Source: Prosapia bicincta (lineage: Eukaryota; Arthropoda; Insecta; Hemiptera; Cercopidae). From it: 64,000 nucleotides of DNA. The stretch covers positions 57,825,898-57,889,897 of the forward strand of contig JBAIZL010000006.1 in NCBI GenBank assembly GCA_036971475.1, read 5' to 3'. Both the position numbers and the translations under genes were made by a program. This document shows, one piece after another, positions 23,026 to 37,158 of the stretch. The notes under the pieces were generated by a model. The model saw only the letters and a list, made by a program, of their open reading frames with translations. It was not told where the DNA came from and ran no database searches. Numbering within the stretch: the first letter of the stretch is position 1; each line of letters starts with the position of its first letter.

Positions 23026-26000
23026 TTTAAGTGGTGTCTCTTACAAAGTAACACATAATCAATATTGGTAAGCTATTAACAAAATTAACCACAAATAACT
23101 AAAGAACTATAACAGTTAAGTGGAGTCTCTTACAAAGTAACACATAATCAATATTGGTAAGCTATTAACAAAATTAACCACAAATAACTAAAGAACTATA
23201 ACAGTTAAGTGGAGTCTCTTAAGTAACACATAATCAATATTGATAAGCTATTAACAAAATTAACCACAAATAACTAAAGAACTATAACAGTTAAGTGGAG
23301 TCTCTTACAAAGTAACACATAATCAATATTGGTAAACTATTAACATAATTAACCACAAATAACTAAACAACTATAACAGTTAAGTGGAGTCTCTTACAAA
23401 GTAACACATAATCAATGTTGGTAAACTATTAACAAAATTAACCACAAATAACTAAACAACTATAACAGTTAAGCGGACTCTCTTACAAAGTAACACATAA
23501 TCAATATTGGTAAACTATTAACATAATTAACCACAAATAACTAAACAACTATAACAGTTAAGTGGACTCTCTTACAAAGTAACACATAATCAATATTGGT
23601 AAACTATTAACATAATTAACCACAAATAACTAAACAACTATAACAGTTAAGTGGACTCCCTTACAAAGTAACACATAATCAATGTTGGTAAACTATTAAC
23701 AAAATTAACCACAAATAACTAAACAACTATAACAGTTAAGTGGACTCTCTTACAAAGTAACACATAATCAATATTGGTAAACTATTAACATAATTAACCA
23801 CCAATAACTAAACAACTATAACAGTTAAGTGGACTCTCTTACAAAGTAACACATAATCAATAATGGTAAACTATTAACAAAATTAACCACAAATAACTAA
23901 ACAACTATAACAGTTAAGTGGACTCTCTTACAAAGTAACACATAATCAATATTGGTAAGCTATTAACAAAATTAACCACAAATAACTAAACAACTATAAC
24001 AGTTAAGTGGACTCTCTTACAAAGTAACACATAATCAATATTGGTAAACTATTAACAAAATTAACCACAAATAACTAAACAACTATAACAGTTAAGTGGA
24101 CTCTCTTACAAAGTAACACATAATCAATTTTGGTAAACTATTAACAAAATTAACCACAAATAACTAAACAACTATAACAGTTAAGTGGACTCTCTTACAA
24201 AGTAACACATAATCAATTTTGGTAAACTATTAACAAAATTAACCACAAATAACTAAACAACTATAACAGTTAAGTGGACTCTCTTACAAAGTAACACATA
24301 ATCAATATTGGTAAGCTATTAACAAAATTAACCACAAATAACTAAACAACTATAACAGTTAAGTGGACTCTCTTACAAAGTAACACATAATCAATATTGG
24401 TAAGCTATTAACAAAATTAACCACAAATAACTAAACAACTATAACAGTTAAGTGGACTCTCTTACAAAGTAACACATAATCAATATTGGTAAGCTATTAA
24501 CAAAATTAACCACAAATAACTAAACAACTATAACAGTTAAGTGGACTCTCTTACAAAGTAACACATAATCAATATTGGTAAACAATTAACAAAATTAACC
24601 ACAAATAACTAAACAACTATAACAGTTAAGTGGACTCTCTTACAAAGTAACACATAATAAATATTGGTAAACTATTAACAAAATTAACCACAAATAACTA
24701 AACAACTATAACAGTGAAGTGGACTCTCTTACAAAGTAACACATAATCAATTTTGGTAAACTATTAACAAAATTAACCACAAATAACTAAACAACTATAA
24801 CAGTTAAGTGGACTCTCTTACAAAGTAACACATAATCAATTTTGGTAAACTATTAACAAAATTAACCACAAATAACTAAACAACTATAACAGTTAAGTCG
24901 ACTCTCTTATAAAGTAACACATAATCAATTTTGGTAAACTATTAACAAAATTAACCACAAATAACTAAACAACTATAACAGTTAAGTCGACTCTCTTATA
25001 AAGTAACACATAATCAATGTTGGTAAACTATTAACAAAATTAACCACAAATAACTAAACAACTATAACAGTTAAGTCGACTCTCTTATAAAGTAACACAT
25101 AATCAATGTTGGTAAACTATTAACAAAATTAACCACAAATAACTAAACAACTATAACAGTTAAGTGGACTCTCTTACAAAGTAACACATAATCAATATCG
25201 GTAAACTATTAACAAAATGAACCACAAATAACTAAACAACTATAACAGTTAAGTGGACTCTCTTACAAAGTAACACATAATCAATGTTGGTAAACTATTA
25301 ACAAAATTAACCACAAATAACTAACACAACTATAACAGTTAAGTGGACTCTCTTACAAAGTAACACATAATCAATAATGGTAAACTATTAACAAAATTAA
25401 TCACAAATAACTAAACAACTATAACAGTTAAGTGGACTTTCTTACAAAGTAACACATAATCAATAATGGTAAACTATCAACAAAATTAACCACAAATAAC
25501 TAAACAACTATAACAGTTAAGCGGACTCTCTTACAAAGTAACACATAATCAATGTTGGTAAACTATTAACAAAATTAACCACAAATAACTAAACAACTAT
25601 AACAGTTAAGTGGACTCTCTTACAAAGTAACACATAATCAATGTTGGTAAACTATTAACAAAATTAACCACAAATAACTAAACAACTATAACAGTTAAGT
25701 GGACTCTCTTACAAAGTAACACATAATCAATAATGGTAAACTATTAACAAAATTAACCACAAATAACTGAACAACTATAACAGTTAAGTGGACTCTCTTA
25801 CAAAGTAACACATAATCAATAATGGTAAACTATTAACAAAATTAACCACAAATAACTAAACAACTATAACAGTTAAGTGGACTCTCTTACAAAGTAACAC
25901 ATAATCAATAATGGTAAACTATTAACAAAATTAACCACAAATAACTAAACAACTATAACAGTTAAGTGGACTCTCTTACAAAGTAACACATAATCAATAA

Positions 26001-29000
26001 TGGTAAACTATTAACAAAATTAACCACAAATAACTAAACAACTATAACAGTTAAGTGGACTCTCTTACAAAGTAACACATAATCAATATTGGTAAGCTAT
26101 TAACAAAATTAACCACAAATAACTAAACAACTATAACAGTTAAGTGGACTCTCTTACAAAGTAACACATAATCAATATTGGTAAACTATTAACAAAATTA
26201 ACCACAAATAACTAAACAACTATAACAGTTAAGTGGACTCTCTTACAAAGTAACACATAATCAATTTTGGTAAACTATTAACAAAATTAACCACAAATAA
26301 CTAAACAACTATAACAGTTAAGTGGACTCTCTTACAAAGTAACACATAATCAATTTTGGTAAACTATTAACAAAATTAACCACAAATAACTAAACAACTA
26401 TAACAGTTAAGTGGACTCTCTTACAAAGTAACACATAATCAATATTGGTAAGCTATTAACAAAATTAACCACAAATAACTAAACAACTATAACAGTTAAG
26501 TGGACTCTCTTACAAAGTAACACATAATCAATATTGGTAAGCTATTAACAAAATTAACCACAAATAACTAAACAACTATAACAGTTAAGTGGACTCTCTT
26601 ACAAAGTAACACATAATCAATATTGGTAAGCTATTAACAAAATTAACCACAAATAACTAAACAACTATAACAGTTAAGTGGACTCTCTTACAAAGTAACA
26701 CATAATCAATATTGGTAAACTATTAACAAAATTAACCACAAATAACTAAACAACTATAACAGTTAAGTGGACTCTCTTACAAAGTAACACATAATCAATA
26801 TTGGTAAACTATTAACAAAATTAACCACAAATAACTAAACAACTATAACAGTTAAGTGGACTCTCTTACAAAGTAACACATAATCAATATTGGTAAACTA
26901 TTAACAAAATTAACCACAAATAACTAAACAACTATAACAGTTAAGTGGACTCTCTTACAAAGTAACACATAATCAATTTTGGTAAACTATTAACAAAATT
27001 AACCACAAATAACTAAACAACTATAACAGTTAAGTGGACTCTCTTACAAAGTAACACATAATCAATAATGGTAAACTATTAACAAAATTAACCACAAATA
27101 ACTAAACAACTATAACAGTTAAGTGGACTTTCTTACAAAGTAACACATAATCAATAATGGTAAACTATCAACAAAATTAACCACAAATAACTAAACAACT
27201 ATAACAGTTAAGTGGACTCTCTTACAAAGTAACACATAATCAATGTTGGTAAACTATTAACAAAATTAACCACAAATAACTAAACAACTATAACAGTTAA
27301 GTGGACTCTCTTACAAAGTAACACATAATCAATGTTGGTAAACTATTAACAAAATTAACCACAAATAACTAAACAACTATAACAGTTAAGTGGACTCTCT
27401 TACAAAGTAACACATAATCAATAATGGTAAACTATTAACAAAATTAACCACAAATAACTGAACAACTATAACAGTTAAGTGGACTCTCTTACAAAGTAAC
27501 ACATAATCAATAATGGTAAACTATTAACAAAATTAACCACAAATAACTAAACAACTATAACAGTTAAGTGGACTCTCTTACAAAGTAACACATAATCAAT
27601 AATGGTAAACTATTAACAAAATTAACCACAAATAACTAAACAACTATAACAGTTAAGTGGACTCTCTTACAAAGTAACACATAATCAATGTTGGTAAACT
27701 ATTAACAAAATTAACCACAAATAACTAAACAACTATAACAGTTAAGTGGACTCTCTTACAAAGTAACACATAATCAATTATGGTAAACTATTAACAAAAT
27801 TAACCACAAATAACTAAACAACTATAACAGTTAAGTGGACTCTCTTACAAAGTAACACATAATCAATGTTGGTAAACTATTAACAAAGTTAACCACAAAT
27901 AACTAAACAACTATAACAGTTAAGTGGACTTTCTTACAAAGTAACACATAATCAATAATGGTAAACTATTAACAAAATTAACCACAAATAACTGACCAAC
28001 TATAACAGTTAAGTGGACTGTCTTACAAAGTAACACATAATCAATAATGGTAAACTATTAACAAAATTAACCACAAATAACTAAACAACTATAACGGTTA
28101 AGTGGACTCTCTTACAAAGTAACACATAATCAATAATGGTAAACTATTAACAAAATTAACCACAAATAACTAAACAACTATAACAGTTAAGTGGACTCTC
28201 TTACAAAGTAACACATAATCAATGTTGGTAAACTATTAACGAAATTAACCACAAATAACTAAACAACTATAACAGTTAAGTGGACTCTCCTACAAAGTAA
28301 CACATAATCAATAATGGTAAACTATTAACAAAATTAACCACAAATAACTAAACAACTACAACAGTTAAGTGGACTCTCTTACAAAGTAACACATAATCAA
28401 TGTTGGTAAACTATTAACAAAATTAACCACAAATAACTAAACAACTATAACAGTTAAGTGCACTTTCTTACAAAGTAACACATAATCAATAATGGTAAAC
28501 TATTAACAAAATTAACCACAAATAACTGAACAACTATAACAGTTAAGTGGACTGTCTTACAAAGTAACACATAATCAATAATGGTAAACTATTAACAAAA
28601 TTAACCACAAATAACTAAACAACTATAACGGTTAAGTGGACTCTCTTACAAAGTAACACATAATCAATAATGGTAAACTATTAACACAATTAACCACAAA
28701 TAACTAAACAACTATAACAGTTAAGTGGACTCTCTTACAAAGTAACACATAATCAATGTTGGTAAACTATTAACAAAATTAACCACAAATAACTAAACAA
28801 CTATAACAGTTAAGTGGACTCTCTTACAAAGTAACACATAATCAATAATGGTAAACTCTTATCAAAATTAACCACAAATAACTAAACAACTATAACAGTT
28901 AAGTGGACTCTCTTACAAAGTAACACATAATCAATAATGGTAAACTATTAACAAAATTAACCACAAATAACTAAACAACTATAACAGTTAAGTGGACTCT

Positions 29001-29168
29001 CTTACAAAGTAACACATAATCAATATTGGTAAACTATTAACATAATTAACCACCAATAACTAAACAACTATAACAGTTAAGTGGACTCTCTTACAAAGTA
29101 ACACATAATCAATATTGGTAAACTATTAACAAAATTAACCACAAATAACTAAACAACTATAACAGTTA
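23026..29168. repeat. 89-bp satellite array, about 69 units
   Basis: Units start ACAGTTAAGTGGACTCTCTT and end TAACTAAACAACTATA, exactly 89 bp with rare 1-4 bp indels. Unit types can be told apart by the triplet before GGTAA (ATT, GTT, AAT or TTT) and by rarer markers. Their order shows repeated block duplications within the array. The first three units carry GGAGTCTCTT or GGTGTCTCTT and AAAGAACTAT and are the diverged left edge. No coding capacity. TTAACCACAAAT in each unit matches the Runx-site word AACCACA, with no evidence of use. Confidence 0.98.
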
Positions 29169-31094
29169 AACTTACAAACTCTACTTATAGATACTCTTCT
29201 GTAGTGAGAATACGCGTAAATGTGTGCTACGTAACTTGTTAAGAGATCAAGATCACCTCGCTTGTATATTCCATATCTAACGGCCGGACTTTGTTGCCAA
29301 TTTGGAGCACTTTTCAAATAGAGGCACTACTACTCTGGAGTAACTCGTACTTAGCCTATTACTGCTGTTCTACTTATCAGATGTTTTAAGAATATTTTAT
29401 TTATTCCATTTGATTTTTTTATCTGCAAATTTGAAGAATAAACCCCAGTGACCTTTTGTACAAGGCCAAAACATTTCTAATTTTATTTTTATACGATATG
29501 GCTTCATAACCCCGTCTCTGATGAACAGCGTAAAAGTCGAACCTGCCGCTGACCCGGTCTCCGTACAGACGACTGCAATGACCTGTGTTGACCTTGAAAC
29601 TCGACATACATAGCGACAACTTTCAAGCCAGGTCGAGTTGTTGTTTTCTCTCGTCTAAAATCATACGGTTAAGACACAAAAAATGGTAAAACGGCTGTTA
29701 TATTAAATCATCTATTGTTCACGCCGTTATGTCAGGCCGACGAGTCTCTAAGAACAGGTGCGAAAATGATAAACCTAAATCCAGAGCCAGGACGTTCCTT
29801 GTTCTTCCTCAATTCCATCCGTATTCACAAATCTTTGCTAACCTCCGTAGGCGTAATAATCAAAACTCTGAAGAAGAGAGTATTAGATTGTAAATGGTAA
29901 GATCTGCAAGGATTTTTATTTTACATATAATAACAAGTTTACTATTAAACTACGGTTTAGACTATTTATTATGAAGAGAAGGAATTTGGACATAATTTGT
30001 GTATGTTACACGTTCGTTGAGAATTATTTTGGAAATTACCTGCAATTATAAAAACTCTATTCGTTATTACGTAAAAAAAAAATTAACCAGCGTAACCCCT
30101 AAAAATATATAATTATAAAACTGAATCTGAAATTCTATTGACGCCTTTCTTTGAAAGTATTTTTATGTTCATTGTATTGTTGTAATGTTCACTGTAAGTT
30201 GTATCCTTTACTTCACCTTTTTACTTTTACTTTACATGTTATGCCTATTTGTAGGCTGCGCAGTACCATCGAATTAATATCCTGCACGCTTCAACCAATT
30301 AGTTACTTAATAATCAAGCACAAATAGTTCGATCAAGAAAACTAAAAAATTTACCATAAACTCTAAATTGAAATGATTTTTTTGAGAACCAAGCAAAACG
30401 TGACTTTTCAAATTAAGTTTAAATAAACAGTTTCATTAAAAGAAAGGCCAAGAAAGAAGTTATTACAATGTTTTCACCTTGAAAGTTCGCCCGAGTTTCA
30501 TCGCAGGAGTATCTACGAGATTGGAATAACAAATCTAAAGCATTGGTTTAAGCGTATAGAACATATTCATTGGGGGTACAATGACGTCCGAAAGTAGTTT
30601 AGTCTGTGGGACATTAACCCTTCCCAAATTAAAATCTCGGTTCTCCTAGTACGGAAGCCTGTAGGCAACCATTTACAACGCCTCCGCGTTTAGAAAGGTC
30701 CCCGGATAATACACGAGTGTCGTGGGCTAATTTCATTAAGTAATTACCATAACTAATGCAGGCTACTAATTCCCAACCATGCCTACACCGAGGTGGCTCT
30801 GAGACGACATACGTGGAGCATTTACGGTTGTTGGAACATTTTAACTTTAAAATGACGAAAATGTTTAGTGTTCGAACGATAAAATCTTTTGCTATTTAAC
30901 TTATACCCCTTTAAATAATTGTAACGGTTTATAATTTGCAAACAATTTTAGAAATGTTATTCATAATTGTGAAAATATCAAAAAATGTTTTAAAATATCA
31001 ACAAAACGTTTAATACCAAAGAAAAATATTTTGAAAAATAATTACACTACTCAAGTAAAAAAACTTATAGTCATACTGGTCAAGTTATTAAGTG
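29169..31094. other. No gene seen
   Basis: Unique sequence. 30580-30830 is less AT-rich and of higher complexity than its surroundings, without an open frame or RNA-like fold I can name. Short open frames at 29135-29900 show no known domain. Confidence 0.45.
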
Positions 31095-31929
31095 CTAATT
31101 TATTTTCAGAGCACTTAATAACAAGCGGACATTTAATAACAGACGAACATTTAATATTTATACGATCAACATTTAATATTTAATAGCAGACGAACATTTA
31201 GTAAGAGAACATGTAATAGCAGACAAACATTTTCTAGTAGGAGAACATCTAGTAGCAAAAGAACATTTCATAGCACGAGAAAATTAACATTTTTTAATAA
31301 AACATTTCTTAAATGTTAGAAAAACATTTAATCGCAAGAAAACATTTAGTAACAGGACATTTAATAGCAGACGGGAATTTTTTAGTAGAACATCTAGTAG
31401 CAAGAGAACATTAAATAGCACGAGAACATTTATATTAAAACATTTAATAGCACGCGAACATTTAAGAGCAGAACATCTAATTGCTGGATAACACTTATTA
31501 GCAAGAGAATATTTGATAGCAGACAGAACATATAATAGCAAGAGAACACTTAGTAACAGAACATTTACTAGCATGTGATATAACATTTAATAACAGAACA
31601 TTTAATAGCAGACGAACATTTTTTGCGAAAAGAGAAATTTTCTAATACCATGAGAACATTTAAAAGTAGCACGAGAAAGTTTATATTAAAACATTTAATA
31701 GCACGCGAACATTTAATAGCAGAACATCTAATTGCTAGATAACACTTATTAGCAGGAGAATATTTGATAGCAGACCGAACATATAATAGCAAGAGAACAC
31801 TTAGTAACAGAACATTTACTGGCATGTGAACATTTAGTAACATAACATTTAATAGCAGACGGACATTTAATAACAGAACATTTAATAGCAGGCGAACATT
31901 TATTAATAGAACATTTAATAGCAGACGAA
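31095..31929. repeat. Degenerate 18-bp repeat (AACATTTAATAGCAGACG)
   Basis: Many variants of an 18-bp unit with spacing that drifts by a few bases. It flanks the 111-bp array and appears to be its ancestor. A longer duplication is visible: about 31440-31575 resembles 31690-31815. Confidence 0.9.
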
Positions 31930-33365
31930 CATTATTTGGGATAAGAGAAATTTTCTAATACCATGAGAACATTTAAAAGTAGCACGAGAAAGTTTATAAT
32001 AAAACATTTAATAGTGGGTGAACATTTAATAGCAGACGAACATTATTTGGGATAAGAGAAATTTTCTAATACTATGAGAACATTTAAAAGTAGCACGAGA
32101 AAGTTTATAATAAAACATTTAATAGTGGGTGAACATTTAATAGCAGACGAACATTATTTGGGATAAGAAAAATTTTCTAATACCATGAGAACATTTAAAA
32201 GTAGCACGAGAAAGTTTATAATAAAACATTTAATAGTGGGTGAACATTTAATAGCAGACGAACATTATTTGGGATAAGAAAAATTTTCTAATACCATGAG
32301 AACATTTAAAAGTAGCACGAGAAAGTTTATAATAAAACATTTAATAGTGGGTGAACATTTAATGGCAGACGAACATTATTTGGGATAAGAGAAATTTTCT
32401 AATACCATGAGAACATTTAAAAGTAGCACGAGAAAGTTTATAATAAAACATTTAATAGTGGGTGAACATTTAATAGCAGACGAACATTATTTGGGATAAG
32501 AAAAATTTTCTAATACCATGAAAACATTTAAAAGTAGCACGAGAAAGTTTATAATAAAACATTTAATAGTGGGTGAACATTTAATAGCAGACGAACATTA
32601 TTTGGGATAAGAGAAATTTTCTAATACCATGAGAACATTTAAAAGTAGCACGAGAAAGTTTATAATAAAACATTTAATAGTGGGTGAACATTTAATAGCA
32701 GACGAACATTATTTGGGATAAGAGAAATTTTCTAATACCATGAGAACATTTAAAAGTAGCACGAGAAAGTTTATAATAAAACATTTAATAGTGGGTGAAC
32801 ATTTAATAGCAGACGAACATTATTTGGGATAAGAAAAATTTTCTAATACCATGAGAACATTTAAAAGTAGCACGAGAAAGTTTATAATAAAACATTTAAT
32901 AGTGGGTGAACATTTAATAGCAGACGAACATTATTTGGGATAAGAGAAATTTTCTAATACCATGAGAACATTTAAAAGTAGCACGAGAAAGTTTATAATA
33001 AAACATTTAATAGTGGGTGAACATTTAATAGCAGACGAACATTATTTGGGATAAGAAAAATTTTCTAATACCATGAGAACATTTAAAAGTAGCACGAGAA
33101 AGTTTATAATAAAACATTTAATAGTGGGTGAACATTTAATAGCAGACGAACTTTATTTGGGATAAGAGAAATTTTCTAATACCATGAGAACATTTAAAAG
33201 TAGCACGAGAAAGTTTATAATAAAACATTTAATAGAGGGTGAACATTTAATAGCAGACGAACTTTATTTGGGATAAGAGAAATTTTCTAATACCATGAGA
33301 ACATTTAAAAGTAGCACGAGAAAGTTTATAATAAAACATTTAATAGAGGGTGAACATTTAATAGC
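31930..33365. repeat. 111-bp tandem array, about 13 units
   Basis: The unit contains CATTATTTGGGATAAGAGAA, AATTTTCTAATACCATGAG, TAGCACGAGAAAGTTTATAA and two or three 18-bp-type words (AACATTTAATAGCAGACG). Period exactly 111 bp (31930, 32041, 32152, 32263...). Unit variants alternate GATAAGAG and GATAAGAA. Confidence 0.97.
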
Positions 33366-33510
33366 AGGAGAACATTTAATAGTAGGTGAATATTTACTAG
33401 CATGAAAACATTTAATAGCAGACGAAGATTGAAAATCTAAAAATTGAATATTAGGCGAACATTTAATAACAGAAGAACGTGTAATAGCAGGCAAAACATT
33501 TTAATAGCAT
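33366..33510. repeat. Degenerate 18-bp repeat, right flank
   Basis: Loose copies of the same 18-bp word after the 111-bp array, ending near GGCAAAACATTTTAATAGC. Confidence 0.85.
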
Positions 33511-35390
33511 ATAAGCCTACTATTTTTTTTTTTTTAAATTGTCAATTCCATTGGTATTAAATTTTCAGTTTGTGGAAGTTGTCAATAAAAATATATCACT
33601 CAGAATAATTATTTATACGCAATAACTGAAGCATTTAAAGAAAGTAATACTAAAAATAAGATTACAGTTTTATCAGAAGAAATCTGAAATATAGTCTCAA
33701 CAAATAGCTAAAACCACTAAGTTAATCTAGGCAACTAAAGTAAAGTGAAAGGGTAATAGAAAACCCTAGCAGCAAAATGCAAATTAACACAAAATACCAA
33801 CAAAAGTAAAGAAAAAGGCAGCGTAAGACCCAGATAACGAACTAAGCTGACAAGTCCTATACTTTGAGCCATTAGCAGGACAGTATATTAGATAATACTC
33901 GTATATCTGCGGTTAACGTTTCAGGAAGCAATATACTTCCCTTAGACGCAGTCTACATTGAAACCTACAGCTTATGTACAACTCAAGACGTAATATCACC
34001 TACGCGTAATAGAAGCAGTTGTCTTACAAGAACATATGACCAACATGCGTAACAATGCAATAAAATATGCGATGTTTCTAAATGTATAGAAAATGGCTAT
34101 TGAAAATAATTGAAACATAACCTCTAAGCAACCTCTAAGTACAGACGAAAATAGCATTAATCTACTGAGGTATTTTGTGTTCGGGAATCTTCGATACAGT
34201 TCGTTGGTCTCCGGATTAGGTATTCTCGTGGAATTTCTACGTGATGACTTTATGTTCTACCTAACCAATCCTGTGCAAAAATTGTTATAAGATGGAATAA
34301 CCTGAATTGTATTTAAAGGATTTGAAGCGTGGACTGTCAAAGAAGTGATCATTAAAAATAGAATTAGACTTTTTTATCTATCCATGGGATTGTCGGATTA
34401 ACATACCATTTTGTTATTTCTGTATGTAATAGAAGGTCATGAGGTATCAACAATGAACAATACCACGTGTTAAAGTTTAGTGTTTATTTACATCTAAGTT
34501 GAGTGTACACCTCGTATGTTTAACATTTAAGGACAAAACATTTTGTAATATTTGCTCTCGTGAGGGCGTTGATTGCTCGCACGTCATTTGTTACCTTCGC
34601 TGAATAATCTCACCGAACATCAGGAAAAGTGCCCAGCCAATTCGGCCTGACATTAACCCGCCCAAGGCCCAGGCTGTAGACATGTCTCTAGTGAACTAAC
34701 CGAGCTGTATAACGGGGGTCGTATCTAGGGTTAGAGATCTCCCCCCGAGTTATTGAATAGAAACTAAACATTTTAATAATTTTCAGGTACGGAGCAGGAT
34801 ATTCCTGAACGGCCCTTTGGGTAAAACGCCAAATACGTAACGTTTTAATTCAAATCTTAAAATTTAACCCTCCAATTCAATTGAACATTACAACCCAGAT
34901 TAATACCCCCCTCAAATATTCCAGGCTAAAGTCTTGTAAAAGCTATAAATGTTTACCACTTGAAGGAAGTTATAACTAATATGGAAATTAATGAGAAGAA
35001 AAGAAAATTAGTAACTTAGTGAAACAAAAAAATAATAAAACAAAAGTATTATTCAGTTACAGAGTGAAAGAAAATGTGATAATTTTGATAAATAGGCCCT
35101 ATAATAATTATTGTTTTGTATTGATTAATGTTGAATCTATTAAAAGCTAAAATGTTTCTATACGAAACATTTAATGATTAGAAAAGCCACGACACAATCA
35201 ATGAATGTGGACAGTTACTGGAAAACCTCCTTGAGGAACTCATTGCTGTATTTTCACCACATTCAAACGAAACATGGTGGTTGGTTTGCATAACAATGTT
35301 GAATTACAATGGGTAATATTGAATCTCGATGCTACTTTAAAAATCCATAGCCGAACCACCCGGAAAGGTAAAAAGGAGAAAAGGATGCGT

Positions 35391-35393
<3 letters not shown>
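33511..35393. other. No gene seen; one dispersed repeat segment
   Basis: 34100-34240 is the partner of 19725-19875. 34560-34790 is a GC-richer, higher-complexity patch (for example AACCCGCCCAAGGCCCAGGC) with no open frame. Confidence 0.45.
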
Positions 35394-35450
<57 letters not shown>

Positions 35451-35505
35451 TAGAGAGAGAGAAAGAGAGAGAGAGAAAGAGAGAGAGAGAGAAAGAGAGA
35501 GAGAC
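35394..35505. repeat. (GA)n microsatellite
   Basis: About 110 bp of GA with scattered GAAA interruptions. Minus-strand frames of SLSLSL come only from this tract. Confidence 0.97.
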
Positions 35506-35639
35506 AACATTTACTTGAATAATTAATATCAATTTTAGGTGATGAATATAAAGTGGAGGAAGAGCTGCGATCATAAACCATTTCAACAGCTTATTTTTTC
35601 TTCAACAAACGATTTATAAAACAACTTATATAAACGAAT

Positions 35640-36160
35640 ATTTTTGAAAGAAAATTTCTTCTTAGGTCAACAAAGAAAATAGGATATGTGGTAGCACAGA
35701 TGATTTATTTATATTAATTGTAATTATTTAATAAAAAAAGTATTTAAACGAAAAATTTTACTTACTTGTTATTAAATAATTAATATAAATATAGTAGCAT
35801 AACCTATGCGTTAAAACAGTTGTTCTACCACATAACTTATACAATAAAATCAGCTGTTTTATAAAATCATTTGTTATCACTTATTTTAAGTCAAATGGGT
35901 CGAAATAACTATATTGCATACCTTGCCTCTTTTGTGAAAAGTTTTTCTCTCATATAAAACTAAAATTAGTTCATTATTAAATTCAATTAATTCATTATTA
36001 ATATTTAAAAAAGTGTATTAACATTAATTGTCATACACTACTTGTTTAAAAAAAAAAATTGAACGTGAGTGGATGAATAAAAAGTATTTTATAAGCGACT
36101 GAAAATTTGAACAAGATATGTGTAAGGAGAGCGTGACCTAATAGAAGGAATTGAATAAAG
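35640..36160 (+). repeat. Dispersed repeat R1, copy 7, rearranged head
   Basis: From about 35760 to the tail CCTAATAGAAGGAATTGAAT it follows R1 order (AAACAGTTGTTCTACCACAT, CATACCTTGCCTCTTTTGTG). The head is scrambled: 35698-35740 carries a short R1 piece in opposite orientation (TTATTTATATTAATTGTAAT), so two R1 pieces meet head to head. Confidence 0.8.
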
Positions 36161-36967
36161 CCGACATTCTAATAGTTTTTCAATTTTAAAGTAGTTCAAT
36201 ACAATAATAAATTTAAATTCAAAACTAATATAAATATTGTAAGAAATACATATTTATGTAACATTTCAACCCATTCATATTTTACCGCTGGAGAAACAAG
36301 CACACCTCATAGTTCAATTCAAATTTCAACGGTTGATGTTCTAAATTTAACTCATAAATGTTGGAACATCACGGCAGACTGCATTTATCTTCTGGCCTTG
36401 ACCTTGTGTACTATAGTCTCACGGTGGAAGATAAACCATTGGCCGAGACGACTAGCGAATAACAATAGAGAAGAGCTGTTTCCTGTTCCTTTAGAGGAGC
36501 CATTTTGTCCTTCTTCGGTAAATTGTTATTACTGAAGTACAGTATTTGTAGGCGAAGCAGTGTGAACGAGAGATGCTTGACCTCACATTTATGGAAGTGG
36601 TAGCTTAAATAGGAGAGATTTCCAAATAGGCCAATGTATCTCCAGATACAGCTGCGCTATCTTAGGTTAGGCGAGGACCATATACAGTCACTGTTGTCGG
36701 ATCATTAGACACCACTTTAGCGTGAAATTTTCGTTCGTCTTTGTAATTTCTCGTACAATCTAAATTCAAGTAGATTTCCCGAGTGCTAATCCCGAGATAT
36801 AGCACTAACATAAACTACATGGTAATAGTTGACAAAGACTGAGTCAACACTGATCTTCTTCGTTTTAACCAATGTTAAAACATATATATTCTAAACAAGA
36901 AAAATGTTGTAATTCCTAGAACAGTATGCTAACTTTCCCTTATGTTAGAAATATCTGTATAGGCTAG
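36161..36967. other. No gene seen
   Basis: Unique sequence of fairly high complexity around 36360-36720. No open frame with a known domain. Confidence 0.45.
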
Positions 36968-37158
36968 ATTTAAGTAAATTTCTGCTTTTCCTAACGTTAA
37001 AAGATTTTTGTTTGTTGACGCGTTTCAGAATAACTCCATTCTAGAAACTTGAATAGTATTCAAAATGGTGCATTTAAGGTTTCATAATGGAGTTATTCCG
37101 AAACACGTCAACAAAAGAAAATAATATGATGTTAAGCAACGCAGAAGAATTTACTCAA
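36968..37158. mobile_element. 191-bp foldback element
   Basis: Arms 36968-37040 and 37087-37158 are inverted and imperfect. The best-matching inner part is TTGTTGACGCGTTTCAGAAT against ATTCCGAAACACGTCAACAA, flanked by AATGGAG. Outer parts (AGTAAATTTCTGC, GCAGAAGAATTTACT) also pair. One arm has GGAGTTATTCCGAAAC, a small hairpin followed by GAAAC, but no CTGAWGA. Confidence 0.6.

Noticed and set aside
23026..29168. CRISPR array
   Set aside because: Units are contiguous repeats without unique spacers, and the context is eukaryotic.
23026..29168. About 69 Runx-type sites (AACCACA) as a regulatory array
   Set aside because: The word is short and is repeated only because the unit is; nothing shows binding or selective retention.
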